NCBI GenBank assembly: GCA_017885385.1
Contig: JAFNGF010000435.1
Location: 1-12,077 of the forward strand
Origin: Planctomycetota bacterium
GTDB taxonomy: Bacteria > Planctomycetota > Phycisphaerae > Sedimentisphaerales > Anaerobacaceae
Length of the DNA: 12,077 nucleotides
Reading direction: 5' to 3'
The position numbers and the translations under genes are program-made. The notes beneath the pieces are model-generated. The model made no database searches, had not been told where the DNA came from, and saw only the letters and a program-made list of their open reading frames with translations. Below are positions 1 through 7,410 of this stretch, piece by piece. Each line of letters begins with the position of its first letter. The stretch's first letter is position 1.

Positions 1-557
1 TCGCGGCGGAAAAAGACGTGCTGATTCTGGCTGACGAGATTTACGAGAAATTCTGCTACGACCGCAGGTTCGGCAGCATCGGTAATTATTACGAGAAAAC
101 GCTCCTGCTGCGGGGCTTCAGTAAGCCCTATGCGATGACCGGCTGGCGGCTGGGATTTGCCGCTACGCATCAGTGTTTACAGGCCGTGATAGAAGAAATG
201 ACCAAGATACAGCAGTACACGTTTGTCTGTGCGCCAACGCCTTTTCAAAAAGCAGCTATCGCTGCGATTGATTATGATGTCACCCAGTATGTGAAGCAAT
301 ACAGGACAAAAAGAGACCTTATTTACGAGGGGCTCAAGGATAAGTTTGAGTTGATAAAGCCGGGCGGGGCATTTTACGCCTTCCCCAAGGCGCCGCGCGG
401 ACCGGCAACCGAATTCGTGGCAAAGGCGATAAAAAACAACGTGCTTATCATACCGGGCAACGTATTTAGCGAGAAAGACACGCACTTCAGGATTAGTTTC
501 GCTACCAGTAACGAAAAATTACGGCAGGGCATAGAAATCTTGCGCAGACTGGCGTAA
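1..557 (+). CDS. class I/II PLP-dependent aminotransferase, C-terminal part (5' partial)
   Basis: The reading frame is already open at the left edge (first full codon at base 3), so the start lies outside the window; a GTG at base 18 is an internal valine. About 184 codons are visible. Fold-type I aminotransferase landmarks occur in the right order: ADEIYE near the left edge (Asp that pairs with the PLP pyridine nitrogen, and the following Tyr), then FSKPYAMTGWRLG with the Schiff-base lysine at bases 123-125, and RISFATS near the C-terminus with the arginine that binds the substrate carboxylate. The family moves amino groups between amino acids and 2-oxo acids in the cytoplasm. The SKxYAMTGWRLG form fits the aspartate aminotransferase-like subgroup, but the substrate cannot be assigned from this fragment. 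The reading frame is intact up to TAA. The next gene starts about 85 bp downstream, after a small hairpin. Confidence 0.93.
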   Translation, partial: AAEKDVLILADEIYEKFCYDRRFGSIGNYYEKTLLLRGFSKPYAMTGWRLGFAATHQCLQAVIEEMTKIQQYTFVCAPTPFQKAAIAAIDYDVTQYVKQYRTKRDLIYEGLKDKFELIKPGGAFYAFPKAPRGPATEFVAKAIKNNVLIIPGNVFSEKDTHFRISFATSNEKLRQGIEILRRLA

Positions 558-581
558 AAGGTGCACAACCGGCAGGGGGGT

Positions 582-600
582 AAGGCGGAAAATTCGCCTT
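582..600. terminator. small hairpin between the aminotransferase gene and nfeD
   Basis: AAGGCG (582-587) and CGCCTT (595-600) form a perfect 6-bp inverted repeat around a 7-base loop. A possible G-T pair could extend the stem. It lies 25 bases after the aminotransferase stop. No T-run follows, so it is at best a weak or non-canonical terminator, or a structure in the nfeD leader. Its 3' arm ends exactly before an ATG at 601, which argues against that ATG as the nfeD start. Confidence 0.35.
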
Positions 601-642
601 ATGCTCGCAAGGCAGGTATTGCCAAATCGGGGTTATCGCGGT

Positions 643-2208
643 ATGATTTTGGGCATGAAGCATCCACTACGGGCCATCCCGATTCTCTCTTTGTCCCTGC
701 TGACAGGAGCGGGCCTGATTCGCGCGCTAAGCCAGGGCCAAGCGGTTGTTTCCGCTGCCCAGCAGCCCACGGCCCAAGCGGCGGTAATTAGCTGCGAGGG
801 TATGATTGACGATGGCCTTCGCCGGTCCATCCGGCGAAGAACTCAAATCGCCCTCGATGCAGGCGTGGAATACATAATTTATGAAATCGATACCTACGGC
901 GGCTTTGTCCAATCGGCGGTGGATATTTCCGACGACCTGATACTGCGGTTCGGCAAGAAGGCCCGCACGGTAGCCTACGTGACAACAAAGGCGATATCGG
1001 CGGGGGCAATGATAAGCGTGTCCTGCCAGGACGTAATTATGCGCGAAAATACCACTATTGGCGATTGTGCACCAATTGCGCTGGGCGGCAGCCTGGAAGG
1101 CGTCGAGCGGGAAAAAGCAGAGAGCTTTGTCCGTGGAATCTTCGAGCGGGCGGCGGAAGCAAACGGCTATCCCAAGGCGTTGCTTCGGGCGATGGTCACG
1201 ATGCAGATTGAGGTCTGGCAGGTCAAAAACCGCCAGAGCGGCGAGTATGAGTTCTTTGAAAGTGACACACTGCCCAAAGACCCAAACAAATACGACCTGG
1301 ACAACAAAGAGCGGATCGTTAAGGATACTGAGATTCTGACGCTGACGGCCTCTCAAGCCCGGCAGTATAAGATCGCGCGGGCGGTGGTTAATGACCGGCA
1401 AGGGGTGCTGGATTTTTTAGCCCAGCGAGAAGGCGTGACTTTTGCCGCTGAGCCTTTGGTGCTGAAGACGCTCTGGTCGGAGGAGATGGTTCGCTGGTTA
1501 TATTCGCCGGCGGTGATGGCTGTGTTAGTCATGGTTGCCTTATTAGCGCTTTATATAGAATTAAGCGCGCCGGGCATCGGGCTGCCGGGCCTGGTTGCAG
1601 TTATATGCTTTGCCATTATAATCGGCAGCAAGTATCTGGTAGGAATGGCTAACTGGGTGGAGGTGGCGCTATTCATCGTGGGCGTGGTCTTGTTGGCGAT
1701 TGAGATTTTTGTTCTGCCCGGCTTCGGTATTGCCGGCGCTCTGGGGATAATATGCGTGCTGGTCGGCTTATTCGGGATGCTGATTAAGAATCCGCCGAAC
1801 AGGCTGCCCTGGCCACATTCGCCGCTTGACTGGCAATTATTTGTCAGCGGAGTCCTGGGACTATCGCTGGGCGTAGCGGGATTCATCGCGCTGGCGTGGC
1901 TGCTGGCTAAATACCTGCCCAAATTTCAGTTTCTAAGCGGACTTATGCTTGCGCCGACTGCGGCCGCGCAGGGCGGCCAAATGCGTGTCAGTATGACCGC
2001 TCCGCCGGAAAGCAAAATCGCAGCGTTAAATGTGGGCGACATCGGCGAAGTGACTTCAACACTGCGGCCCACCGGAAAGGCAAGATTCGGCGATGCGGTA
2101 GTGGATGTGGTTGCCATAGCTGAGTTTCTTGAAAAAGGCACGAAAGTAATGATAATCGAAATTCACGGCAACCGGGTCGTGGTCAAAAAAGTCGAGGACC
2201 AATCGTAG
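643..2208 (+). CDS. nfeD: long-form NfeD: membrane-bound ClpP-class serine protease with C-terminal OB-fold (NfeD) domain
   Basis: From ATG 643 the protein is 521 aa. A signal-type hydrophobic stretch (about residues 10-30) is followed by a ClpP/SppA-like protease domain (about 45-265). This contains IDTYGG (where IDTPGG is usual), AISAGA with the probable nucleophile Ser119, and probable base Lys158 in REKAES, a spacing like that of the Ser-Lys dyad of archaeal 1510-N. About five membrane segments follow (285-420), then a soluble OB-fold domain (about 459-518) with the family pattern GDIGEVTSTLRPTGKARF. Family knowledge: such proteases cleave hydrophobic membrane-protein segments and are encoded beside stomatin or flotillin genes, as here. 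Start choice: ATG 601 adds 14 non-signal residues and sits against a hairpin; ATG 655 (MKHPLRAIP) is equally possible. The stop is 10 bp before the short NfeD gene, suggesting co-transcription. Confidence 0.92.
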   Translation: MILGMKHPLRAIPILSLSLLTGAGLIRALSQGQAVVSAAQQPTAQAAVISCEGMIDDGLRRSIRRRTQIALDAGVEYIIYEIDTYGGFVQSAVDISDDLILRFGKKARTVAYVTTKAISAGAMISVSCQDVIMRENTTIGDCAPIALGGSLEGVEREKAESFVRGIFERAAEANGYPKALLRAMVTMQIEVWQVKNRQSGEYEFFESDTLPKDPNKYDLDNKERIVKDTEILTLTASQARQYKIARAVVNDRQGVLDFLAQREGVTFAAEPLVLKTLWSEEMVRWLYSPAVMAVLVMVALLALYIELSAPGIGLPGLVAVICFAIIIGSKYLVGMANWVEVALFIVGVVLLAIEIFVLPGFGIAGALGIICVLVGLFGMLIKNPPNRLPWPHSPLDWQLFVSGVLGLSLGVAGFIALAWLLAKYLPKFQFLSGLMLAPTAAAQGGQMRVSMTAPPESKIAALNVGDIGEVTSTLRPTGKARFGDAVVDVVAIAEFLEKGTKVMIIEIHGNRVVVKKVEDQS

Positions 2209-2218
2209 GGGCAAAACC

Positions 2219-2713
2219 GTGGGTTGGTGGCTTATTTTTGCTATTTTCCTGTATGTTGCCTGTGCGGCGCTAATCATCGCGGAAGTGTTTGTGCCCAGTG
2301 GTGGGCTGCTGAGTGTGTGTGCCCTTGCCTGTTTGGGTGGGGGCGTGCTGATATTTTTCACGCACAGCACGACCGCCGGCTGGGCAGGTGTAATCATTGC
2401 CGGTATTATGGTACCATCGCTCTTGGTCGTGGCGTACAAAATGTTCCCAAGAACGAGGTTCGGCAGGAGCGTGACACTTACGCCGCCGCATCGCGAGCCG
2501 GGCGATGCCATAGCAGATTCATCCGAACTAAAAGAACTGCTTGGTGCTGTGGGGAGCGTTCTTACGCCGCTGCGACCGGTGGGCACCTGCGACTTTTCAG
2601 GGCGGCGAGTTGAGTGCGTGGCAGAAAGCGGCTACGTTGATAAGGGCAAAAAAGTCAAGGTTATCCGCGTGCAGGCCACGCAGTTGACCGTTCGTGAAAT
2701 AGAACAAAGTTAG
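2219..2713 (+). CDS. short NfeD-family membrane protein with C-terminal OB-fold domain
   Basis: This 164-aa protein starts at GTG 2219, seven bases after an AGGGG Shine-Dalgarno that overlaps the stop of the preceding nfeD gene. Three hydrophobic segments are visible (about residues 3-22, 28-49 and 53-73), with a VPSGG loop between the first two that matches the P-G-rich turn of NfeD proteins. A soluble domain at about 106-161 carries GAVGSVLTPLRPVGTCDFSGRR, clearly parallel to the OB-fold of the upstream protein (G-x-V-T-x-L-R-P-x-G). There is no protease domain, as expected for short NfeD forms. These occur in operons with flotillin-like proteins and are thought to support membrane-domain organisation; the molecular role of the OB-fold is not established. 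The gene lies between nfeD (10 bp) and floA (15 bp), so the three are very probably one operon. Confidence 0.9.
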   Translation: MGWWLIFAIFLYVACAALIIAEVFVPSGGLLSVCALACLGGGVLIFFTHSTTAGWAGVIIAGIMVPSLLVVAYKMFPRTRFGRSVTLTPPHREPGDAIADSSELKELLGAVGSVLTPLRPVGTCDFSGRRVECVAESGYVDKGKKVKVIRVQATQLTVREIEQS

Positions 2714-2728
2714 TGAAAGGGCAAAAAG

Positions 2729-3739
2729 ATGTTTGATTCAATGCACGTAATCCTTGCAGCCGGTGCTGCTGAGACTATCGGGCTGACACTTTTAGTCATA
2801 CTTCTCATCGCGGTGCTGGTATTCTTCCTGCTGTTTATGAAGTTTTTCAGATTATGGCTGCAGGCAAAATTATCCCGAGCCGACGTAAGATTCGCCGAGC
2901 TTATCGGGATGTGGCTAAGGAAGGTCGATATCAGAACTATCGTCCTGAGCAAAATAACCGCGATTCAGGCAGGGCTAACCCTGACCACGGTGGATTTGGA
3001 AAGCCACTACTTAGCTGGCGGGCATGTCCCCAATGTGGTGCGTGCCCTGATCGCTGCCAACAGGGCAAACATCGATCTGACGCTGAAAACAGCTACCGCC
3101 ATCGACCTGGCCGGCCGCGATATTCTCGAAGCGGTCCAGACAAGCGTTAATCCCAAGGTTATCGATTGTCCCGACCCTAAAAAGGGCAAAGACACGGTGG
3201 ACGCAGTTGCTCAGGACGGTATCCAGCTAAAAGCCAAGGCGAGGGTAACTGTCCGGGCCAATATTGCAAGATTAATCGGCGGTGCTGGAGAAGAGACCGT
3301 TATCGCCCGTGTGGGCGAGGGGATTGTCACCACTATCGGAAGCGCTATAACCTATAAGAGCGTTTTGGAAAGCCCCGACAGCATCTCTAAAGCGGTGCTG
3401 GCAAAGGGATTGGATGCAGGCACGGCGTTTGAGATATTATCTATTGATATTGCTGATGTCGATGTGGGCGTCAATGTCGGGGCGGAACTCCAGACCGCCC
3501 AGGCCCAAGCTGACCTGCGGAGAGCACAAGCCGAGGCGGAAAAACGCCGGGCTATGGCATTCGCCCGCGAGCAGGAAATGCGAGCACTGGTGGTCGAAAA
3601 CGAGGCAAAGGTGCCGCTGGCCATAGCCGAGGCCTTCAAAAAGGGCAACCTCGGGATTATGGACTACTATCGGCTGAAGAATATCGGCGCAGATACGGAG
3701 ATGCGCGAGTCGATAGCGAAGCCTAAAAAGAAAGAGTGA
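2729..3739 (+). CDS. floA: flotillin-like protein FloA (UPF0365/YqfA family), membrane-domain scaffold
   Basis: The 336-aa length matches the family (about 330 aa). One hydrophobic N-terminal segment (about residues 16-39) anchors it. The highly conserved FloA core follows: FAELIGMWLRKVD, LESHYLAGGHV, ALIAANRANIDLTLK, AIDLAGRDILEAVQTSVNPKV, DGIQLKAKARVTVRANI, GGAGEETVIARVGEGIVTTIGS and GLDAGTAFEILSIDIADVDVG. A charged Ala/Glu/Arg coiled coil lies at about 255-300, then KGNLGIMDYY. FloA oligomerises on the inner face of the membrane and organises functional membrane microdomains. Compared with Bacillus FloA as I remember it, there is a short Lys/Asp-rich insertion at about 147-157 and the coiled coil seems about one heptad shorter. 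A GAAAGG sequence precedes the ATG. The gene is third in a tight NfeD–NfeD–FloA set, the expected context. Confidence 0.96.
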   Translation: MFDSMHVILAAGAAETIGLTLLVILLIAVLVFFLLFMKFFRLWLQAKLSRADVRFAELIGMWLRKVDIRTIVLSKITAIQAGLTLTTVDLESHYLAGGHVPNVVRALIAANRANIDLTLKTATAIDLAGRDILEAVQTSVNPKVIDCPDPKKGKDTVDAVAQDGIQLKAKARVTVRANIARLIGGAGEETVIARVGEGIVTTIGSAITYKSVLESPDSISKAVLAKGLDAGTAFEILSIDIADVDVGVNVGAELQTAQAQADLRRAQAEAEKRRAMAFAREQEMRALVVENEAKVPLAIAEAFKKGNLGIMDYYRLKNIGADTEMRESIAKPKKKE

Positions 3740-3750
3740 CAAGAAACCTA

Positions 3751-3911
3751 AGGGCATCAGGAAATCAGGATGCAGAATACCGGGAAATCAGGGTAGTTAT
3801 TAGGGCATCAGAATACCAGGGAATCAGGTTGCAGGATGTCAGTAATCAGGGCATCAGGAAAAACTAACGGTACTTCAGCGGAGTCAGCCTGACGTCCTGG
3901 TAGCCTGATTT
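3751..3911 (+). repeat. intergenic block of ATCAGG-type degenerate repeats
   Basis: The floA to 3924 spacer is built from short repeated words. AGGGCATCAG occurs exactly three times (3751-3760, 3802-3811, 3848-3857; spacing 51 and 46 bases). ATCAGG occurs at 3756, 3764, 3787, 3823, 3845 and 3853, with ATCAGA at 3807. AATACCGGGAAATCAGG (3776-3792) and AATACCAGGGAATCAGG (3812-3828) differ at two positions. At 3888-3910 the same words appear inverted (CCTGAC, CCTGG, CCTGATT), so forward and inverted parts could pair in RNA or single-stranded DNA. No reading frame of note runs through the block. It is not a CRISPR array: units are uneven, diverged and lack unique spacers of constant length. Confidence 0.8.
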
Positions 3912-3923
3912 GGAAGATTAGCA

Positions 3924-4484
3924 ATGGAATCGTATTTGGCACAACTATTCCTGGCTGCTCGAAGCGATGACGTCGAAAAGTGGTCGAATATATTGTTGGT
4001 CGTAGTGCTGGCGGTTTTCTGGGCGGTTGCCGGGCTGATCAAAGCGAAAAAAGCCCAGCAGCAGGGTGAGGAAGAACAACCAGGTCGCACGCCTGGGCAC
4101 AAGCCGGCGCCGGCTCTTGGAGCCTTTCGGAAGAAACTGTTGCAGCAAAGTGCTCGTCCTCGCCTTGCCGGTCCTGTGCCAGGTGCACGACACCGACCGC
4201 AGGCTCGGCAGCGCCTCCTAACTGCGGTCGGCACACAACCTGCCGCAGGGAGCGGACTTGGAGCTGAACCCCAGGCGCCTCCAGAACCTGTAAACAAGCC
4301 CATTGAGAAGCTGCACGACTATCGTCCGTCGGCTGCTGAAAAGCCGCCTGGGCCGGAATTCCCTCCTGCCTTTCTGCCGGCCTACGACGACCCTGAGCAG
4401 CTCAGAAGGGCGATTCTGCATTACGAAATCCTCGGCAAACCCTTGTCGCTGCGCGGGCGCGGCGAACACATTATAGGACTTTGA
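3924..4484 (+). CDS. membrane-anchored, proline-rich protein of unknown function, downstream of floA
   Basis: The 186-aa protein starts at ATG 3924, seven bases after a GGAAG ribosome binding site. One membrane segment lies at about residues 22-39 (ILLVVVLAVFWAVAGLI), followed by a Lys/Gln/Glu stretch. A long Pro/Arg/Ala/Gly-rich, probably disordered linker (about 50-150) leads to a compact, apparently folded or binding tail with DDPEQLRRAILHYEILGKPLSLR (155-177). Similar 'RRAI..YEILGKP..LR' tails are, as I remember, recurrent in small proteins of Planctomycetota and Bacteroidota; I know no assigned function. The predicted topology is a short N-terminal part, one membrane helix, then a cytoplasmic (positive-inside) linker and tail. 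It is on the same strand as floA, 184 bp downstream across the repeat block, so co-transcription is plausible but not shown. A partner role for FloA or NfeD is inference. Confidence 0.75.
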   Translation: MESYLAQLFLAARSDDVEKWSNILLVVVLAVFWAVAGLIKAKKAQQQGEEEQPGRTPGHKPAPALGAFRKKLLQQSARPRLAGPVPGARHRPQARQRLLTAVGTQPAAGSGLGAEPQAPPEPVNKPIEKLHDYRPSAAEKPPGPEFPPAFLPAYDDPEQLRRAILHYEILGKPLSLRGRGEHIIGL

Positions 4485-4910
4485 GTAGGCCGAGTTCTTC
4501 GGACACCGATGGGTATCAACCCGACTCTTTCAAGCCCGCAAGCTACCCCAGCGGCCACGCCTGCGTCTCCACTGGCATCTGCTCGGTCTCTTCCGCTGGG
4601 ACCGCCTGCGATGAGGCCTATAGATGCCTTGTCTTTTGTGACCGTCTCTGTGCTGCCTGAGGGTAACCTGTGGATGGCTACATGTAGCTACTATTCAGTT
4701 CTTGCATGACGTTGTGCTCGTCGGCGTGCCGGCGACTGCTAAACGCTCGCGGCGCTAAAAGCGAACCGGGTTTGGTTCTACGGGGAATTGGGAAAAAACT
4801 GGCAGTTTTGGGCCAGGAAACTAACGTCCTATAAGATATGTTATGTTTCACTCGGCGGTTATTTTTAGTCAAGAAAGCGTATTTCTACTTTTCTTAAAAT
4901 ACGGGGCTTA
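4485..4910. other. non-coding stretch between converging transcription units
   Basis: This 426-bp gap separates the plus-strand floA cluster from the minus-strand TPR gene. No convincing gene, tRNA or known riboswitch pattern was seen. Small symmetric elements are present: a 12-bp palindrome GCTACATGTAGC (4677-4688), and AAAACTG/CAGTTTT around a single G (4795-4809), which looks more like a protein-binding palindrome than a hairpin. An AT-rich inverted repeat near the right end is listed separately. Two short open frames here (4509-4709 plus, 4678-4872 minus) lack family features. Confidence 0.55.
4878..4903 (-). terminator. AT-rich inverted repeat after the TPR gene, possible terminator
   Basis: CGTATTT (4878-4884) and AAATACG (4897-4903) are perfect 7-bp arms around a 12-base loop, starting 8 bases beyond the TPR gene stop. 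Read on the minus strand, the hairpin is followed by CTTTCTTGAC, with no clean U-tract. Position and symmetry fit a terminator for the minus-strand genes, possibly working in both directions between converging units, but the low stem G+C makes it weak. Confidence 0.35.
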
Positions 4911-6515
4911 TTACGGCCTGGCGGCAGTAACTGCGTGGTCGGCGGTGTCGGAAAGGTTCTCCCACATCGCCGCGACCCTGTCCAATAGGCCCAAGTTTTG
5001 AAGGACTATCGATATGTTGACAGTGGCATCGACCGCGGCGAAGTTATTGTGCAGGTGCCGGTCGAGGTTAATAAGCGACGATGCGAACTTCAGTCGGTTG
5101 CAGTAAAGTAACGCTGTCTTGTAGTGAAGCTCAAGTGTGTCTGTACTGAGGTGCTCAAGGCTGGCCAGTTGTGCTAAAGCCTGTTCCTTATCGCCTATTT
5201 CATATAGGCAGACGGCGAGCTTGCTTCTTGCTCTGGCATAAGTTGGGTTTATTTCTAATGCGGCTTGAAAACACTGTGCAGCCGGTTGTAGTTTTGCCAC
5301 GCTCATCAGCAGGACGCCCAGGCGGTAGTGCAGGTCCGGATTCTGAGGGCGTCGGCCGATTTGCCGGCGATGCGCTGTAATCACAGCTTCTATCGTGTGC
5401 TCGGATTCGGACGTGTGCTGCAGCGGCTCGGCTTCGGCAAGGGCCGCCTTGAATATCAGATTAGCCGTCTCGGCGAACAGCAAGGAGCTATTCGGCTGAA
5501 TTGCCGCTGCCAGCGACAGAGTGGTCAGGGCCTCGGCATTGCGGCGGGCTAATTTTTGTGCGGTTGCCAACCCGATATAAGCATCGACTATTTTGTCGTT
5601 TATTTCGACCGCCCTATTGAATTGCTCCGCGGCGAGCTGCTCAGCCTGCATCTGTAAAAATTCTGTGCCCAGCTTTATGGTCGCCTCCAGAAAATCGGGG
5701 CAAAGCCGCAGCGCCTGCTGATACTGTGAGACTGCCTCGGCGCCGGCGCCCATCATGCTCAGGACGTCCGCCTGTTTAACGATCAGGTCCACCCTGTCGG
5801 ACTCCCGGCACAGCATATCCTCGAGCTGCTCCAACGCCTCGTGAAGCTGCCCGTCCCGAATCAGCTGGTCGATTCTCTCGTCAACGGCGAGAAAATTGTC
5901 CGGATGTATCAGAATGGCGGTGTTGAACGTCTCGACGGCATTTTCGTATCTGCCTGCGGCGATATATAAATGTCCCACCGTCACCAGCGCGGATATATCG
6001 TCGGGATATTGGTCCTTTAGAAGCTCGTATTGCTGGATGGTTTTGTCCAATTGACCGTTTTTAAGGTATATGGCAGCCAGCCGCTGCGCGGGAAGCTGTA
6101 GATAATTCTTGAACTTCAGGCAGTCCTGATAGAACTCTACGGCCTGAGATTCTTTGCCCAGTCTTTCGTAGCAGTGCCCCAGGGCGTAAAGAGCCATGGT
6201 GTTGTTGGGCTGCCTCATATAGACTGAGCTCAGCTCCTGGACTGCCTGGGCGAGCCTATTCTGATGAAGGCACAACGCCGCTGCGGCCATACGCCCGTAT
6301 ATGCAAGCGGGATTTTCAAAAAGATACAGCCTTAACTGTTCCTGGGCGGCATCCAGCTTCATTTCGCCCATAAGGGCGATTATTTTGGACAATTGCTGCG
6401 CCTGAGCGGAGTTAGAGGCGCGTTTCTGTGGTTCGCCGACGTCCAGCCAGTGCCATATTAGATCGGCGGCGTCGACTTGTATCGCCCTGCCGAAAATCTC
6501 CAGTATTGTGCTCAT
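4911..6515 (-). CDS. tetratricopeptide repeat (TPR) protein, soluble, unknown partner
   Basis: The 534-aa protein is built largely of TPR-type helical hairpins. Clear units with the W/L-G-Y-A-F-A-P spacing cover about residues 106-139, 140-173, 174-207, 241-275, 276-309, 310-343, 393-426 and 427-459, with weaker ones before and after. Examples are ALVTVGHLYIAAGRYENAVE and LHYRLGVLLMSVAKLQPAAQ. The first 30 residues (MSTILEIFGRAIQVDAADLI) are not TPR and look like a separate N-terminal element. There is no signal peptide or membrane segment, so it is probably a cytoplasmic scaffold. The only Shine-Dalgarno-like sequence before the ATG is AGGG at an unusually short distance of three bases, so the start is less certain than the frame. 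It is last in the minus-strand series, 336 bp after the receiver gene. TPR repeats indicate protein binding only; the partner is unknown. Confidence 0.88.
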   Translation of the reverse strand: MSTILEIFGRAIQVDAADLIWHWLDVGEPQKRASNSAQAQQLSKIIALMGEMKLDAAQEQLRLYLFENPACIYGRMAAAALCLHQNRLAQAVQELSSVYMRQPNNTMALYALGHCYERLGKESQAVEFYQDCLKFKNYLQLPAQRLAAIYLKNGQLDKTIQQYELLKDQYPDDISALVTVGHLYIAAGRYENAVETFNTAILIHPDNFLAVDERIDQLIRDGQLHEALEQLEDMLCRESDRVDLIVKQADVLSMMGAGAEAVSQYQQALRLCPDFLEATIKLGTEFLQMQAEQLAAEQFNRAVEINDKIVDAYIGLATAQKLARRNAEALTTLSLAAAIQPNSSLLFAETANLIFKAALAEAEPLQHTSESEHTIEAVITAHRRQIGRRPQNPDLHYRLGVLLMSVAKLQPAAQCFQAALEINPTYARARSKLAVCLYEIGDKEQALAQLASLEHLSTDTLELHYKTALLYCNRLKFASSLINLDRHLHNNFAAVDATVNISIVLQNLGLLDRVAAMWENLSDTADHAVTAARP

Positions 6516-6851
6516 ACACCCTATGCCGAGCTGCTTGATTCTTGATCCAGCGTACGACTCAAAACCTAACGGTTGGTCGGCATCCTCCGTGCCCGGTGCA
6601 GTCCGTGTTTGCGGCCTTCAACTGCGCGTCCTGGCGGCTGGTAACAGCCTCTTATTGCACTTAAGAATATCGACAGTATGCGGCGGCTTAATAATCTTGT
6701 TTTGCCGAATTAGGCGGCCGCCAATTTGATTTATGGAACGTGCGTGGCGATTGTGTGTGATGTAGTGGTTGTTGCGGTCCTAAAAACGCCTGTTATCGGG
6801 TTTATTGCCCCCGCCCGTTTTAATCTATAGCTGCCAATTGTCAATTTGCAA
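6516..6851. other. non-coding gap between receiver gene and TPR gene
   Basis: No supported gene is seen in these 336 bp. A GGCTG-GTAA-CAGCC hairpin with a GNRA-type tetraloop (6636-6649) and an AATTG/CAATT repeat just beyond the receiver stop are the only structures noted. The gap presumably holds a promoter or leader for the TPR gene, but no clear -35/-10 pair was found. Confidence 0.5.
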
Positions 6852-7355
6852 TTAGGAGCGGCTGTCTGCCTCCGATTCTAATTGTCCCATCTGGGCATAT
6901 TTCTCAATCTCGCTCAGGTACGCCAATGTGCGTTCAAGCTCGTCGCTCAGGTGCTTGAGCTTGAGCATGGTTTTGACTCGCGTTAAAAGCTCGAGCCTAT
7001 TGACAGGTTTGCTGATAAAGTCGTCCGTGCCGGAATTGATGCCGCGTTCAATATCGCCGAACTCGTTAAGTGCGGTTACCATTATCACCGGAATGTCGCT
7101 GGTTTTGGGATCGTTCTTAATCCTCTTGCACACTTCAAAGCCGCTGATCTTGGGCATCATTACGTCCAGCAAAATCAAATCAGGCTTTCTCTTCTTGACA
7201 GCCTCCAAAGCTCCGGCGCCGTCCAGCGCCGGCACTGTCTCGCAGTCCACGTCCTCGAGATATGCCTGCAAAAGTTCAAGATTTTGCTGGTCGTCATCAA
7301 CAACCAGCACCACGGGCATTTTGTTCTCGCCCTTTTTTAGCTTTTGGCGATTCAT
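6852..7355 (-). CDS. stand-alone response regulator receiver protein
   Basis: The 167-aa protein holds one CheY-like receiver domain. The acidic pocket is Asp20-Asp22 in VVDDDQ, the phospho-acceptor is Asp64 in LLDVMMP, the switch Thr94 is in VTA and the conserved Lys116 is in SKP. The helical tail (about 125-167, LKLKHLSDELERTLAYLSEI) is typical of receivers from PleD/RpfG-like proteins, but no output domain follows. It probably relays a signal by binding partners. Two starts are possible: ATG 7355 with GGGAG nine bases upstream, or ATG 7319 (MPVVLVVDDD), which gives a more standard N-terminus and has AAGGGCGAG upstream; the longer one is reported. No kinase is adjacent; the only histidine kinase in the window is at 11013. 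It lies 55 bp after the FGE/sialidase-like gene on the same strand. Confidence 0.93.
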   Translation of the reverse strand: MNRQKLKKGENKMPVVLVVDDDQQNLELLQAYLEDVDCETVPALDGAGALEAVKKRKPDLILLDVMMPKISGFEVCKRIKNDPKTSDIPVIMVTALNEFGDIERGINSGTDDFISKPVNRLELLTRVKTMLKLKHLSDELERTLAYLSEIEKYAQMGQLESEADSRS

Positions 7356-7410
7356 AGGAAATTGCTCCCAATCATCATTTGCGCACGGCCTGGTGACATT
7401 CTCGCAGGCG

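Noticed and set aside
601..642. Upstream ATG 601 as nfeD start
   Set aside because: The extra 14 residues do not look like part of a signal peptide, and the start abuts a 6-bp hairpin that would cover the ribosome binding site.
727..1401. 224-aa minus-strand frame
   Set aside because: It lies entirely antisense to the NfeD protease domain, which has clear motifs.
3751..3858. CRISPR-like spacing of AGGGCATCAG copies
   Set aside because: The repeat is only about 10 bp, the spacing is uneven (51 and 46), and the supposed spacers contain the same words; no cas genes are present.
4509..4709. 66-aa plus-strand frame in the converging gap
   Set aside because: It is Pro/Ser/Ala-rich at random, with no ribosome binding site or recognisable motif.
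4678..4872. 64-aa minus-strand frame downstream of the TPR gene
   Set aside because: Composition looks like translated non-coding DNA, and the possible terminator is just upstream of it.
6508..6729. 73-aa plus-strand frame overlapping the TPR gene start
   Set aside because: There is no ribosome binding site or motif, and it overlaps the supported TPR start.
6516..6851. Riboswitch or tRNA in the gap before the TPR gene
   Set aside because: I compared it by eye with c-di-GMP, cobalamin and tRNA patterns and found no matching core; only an isolated 5-bp hairpin is visible.
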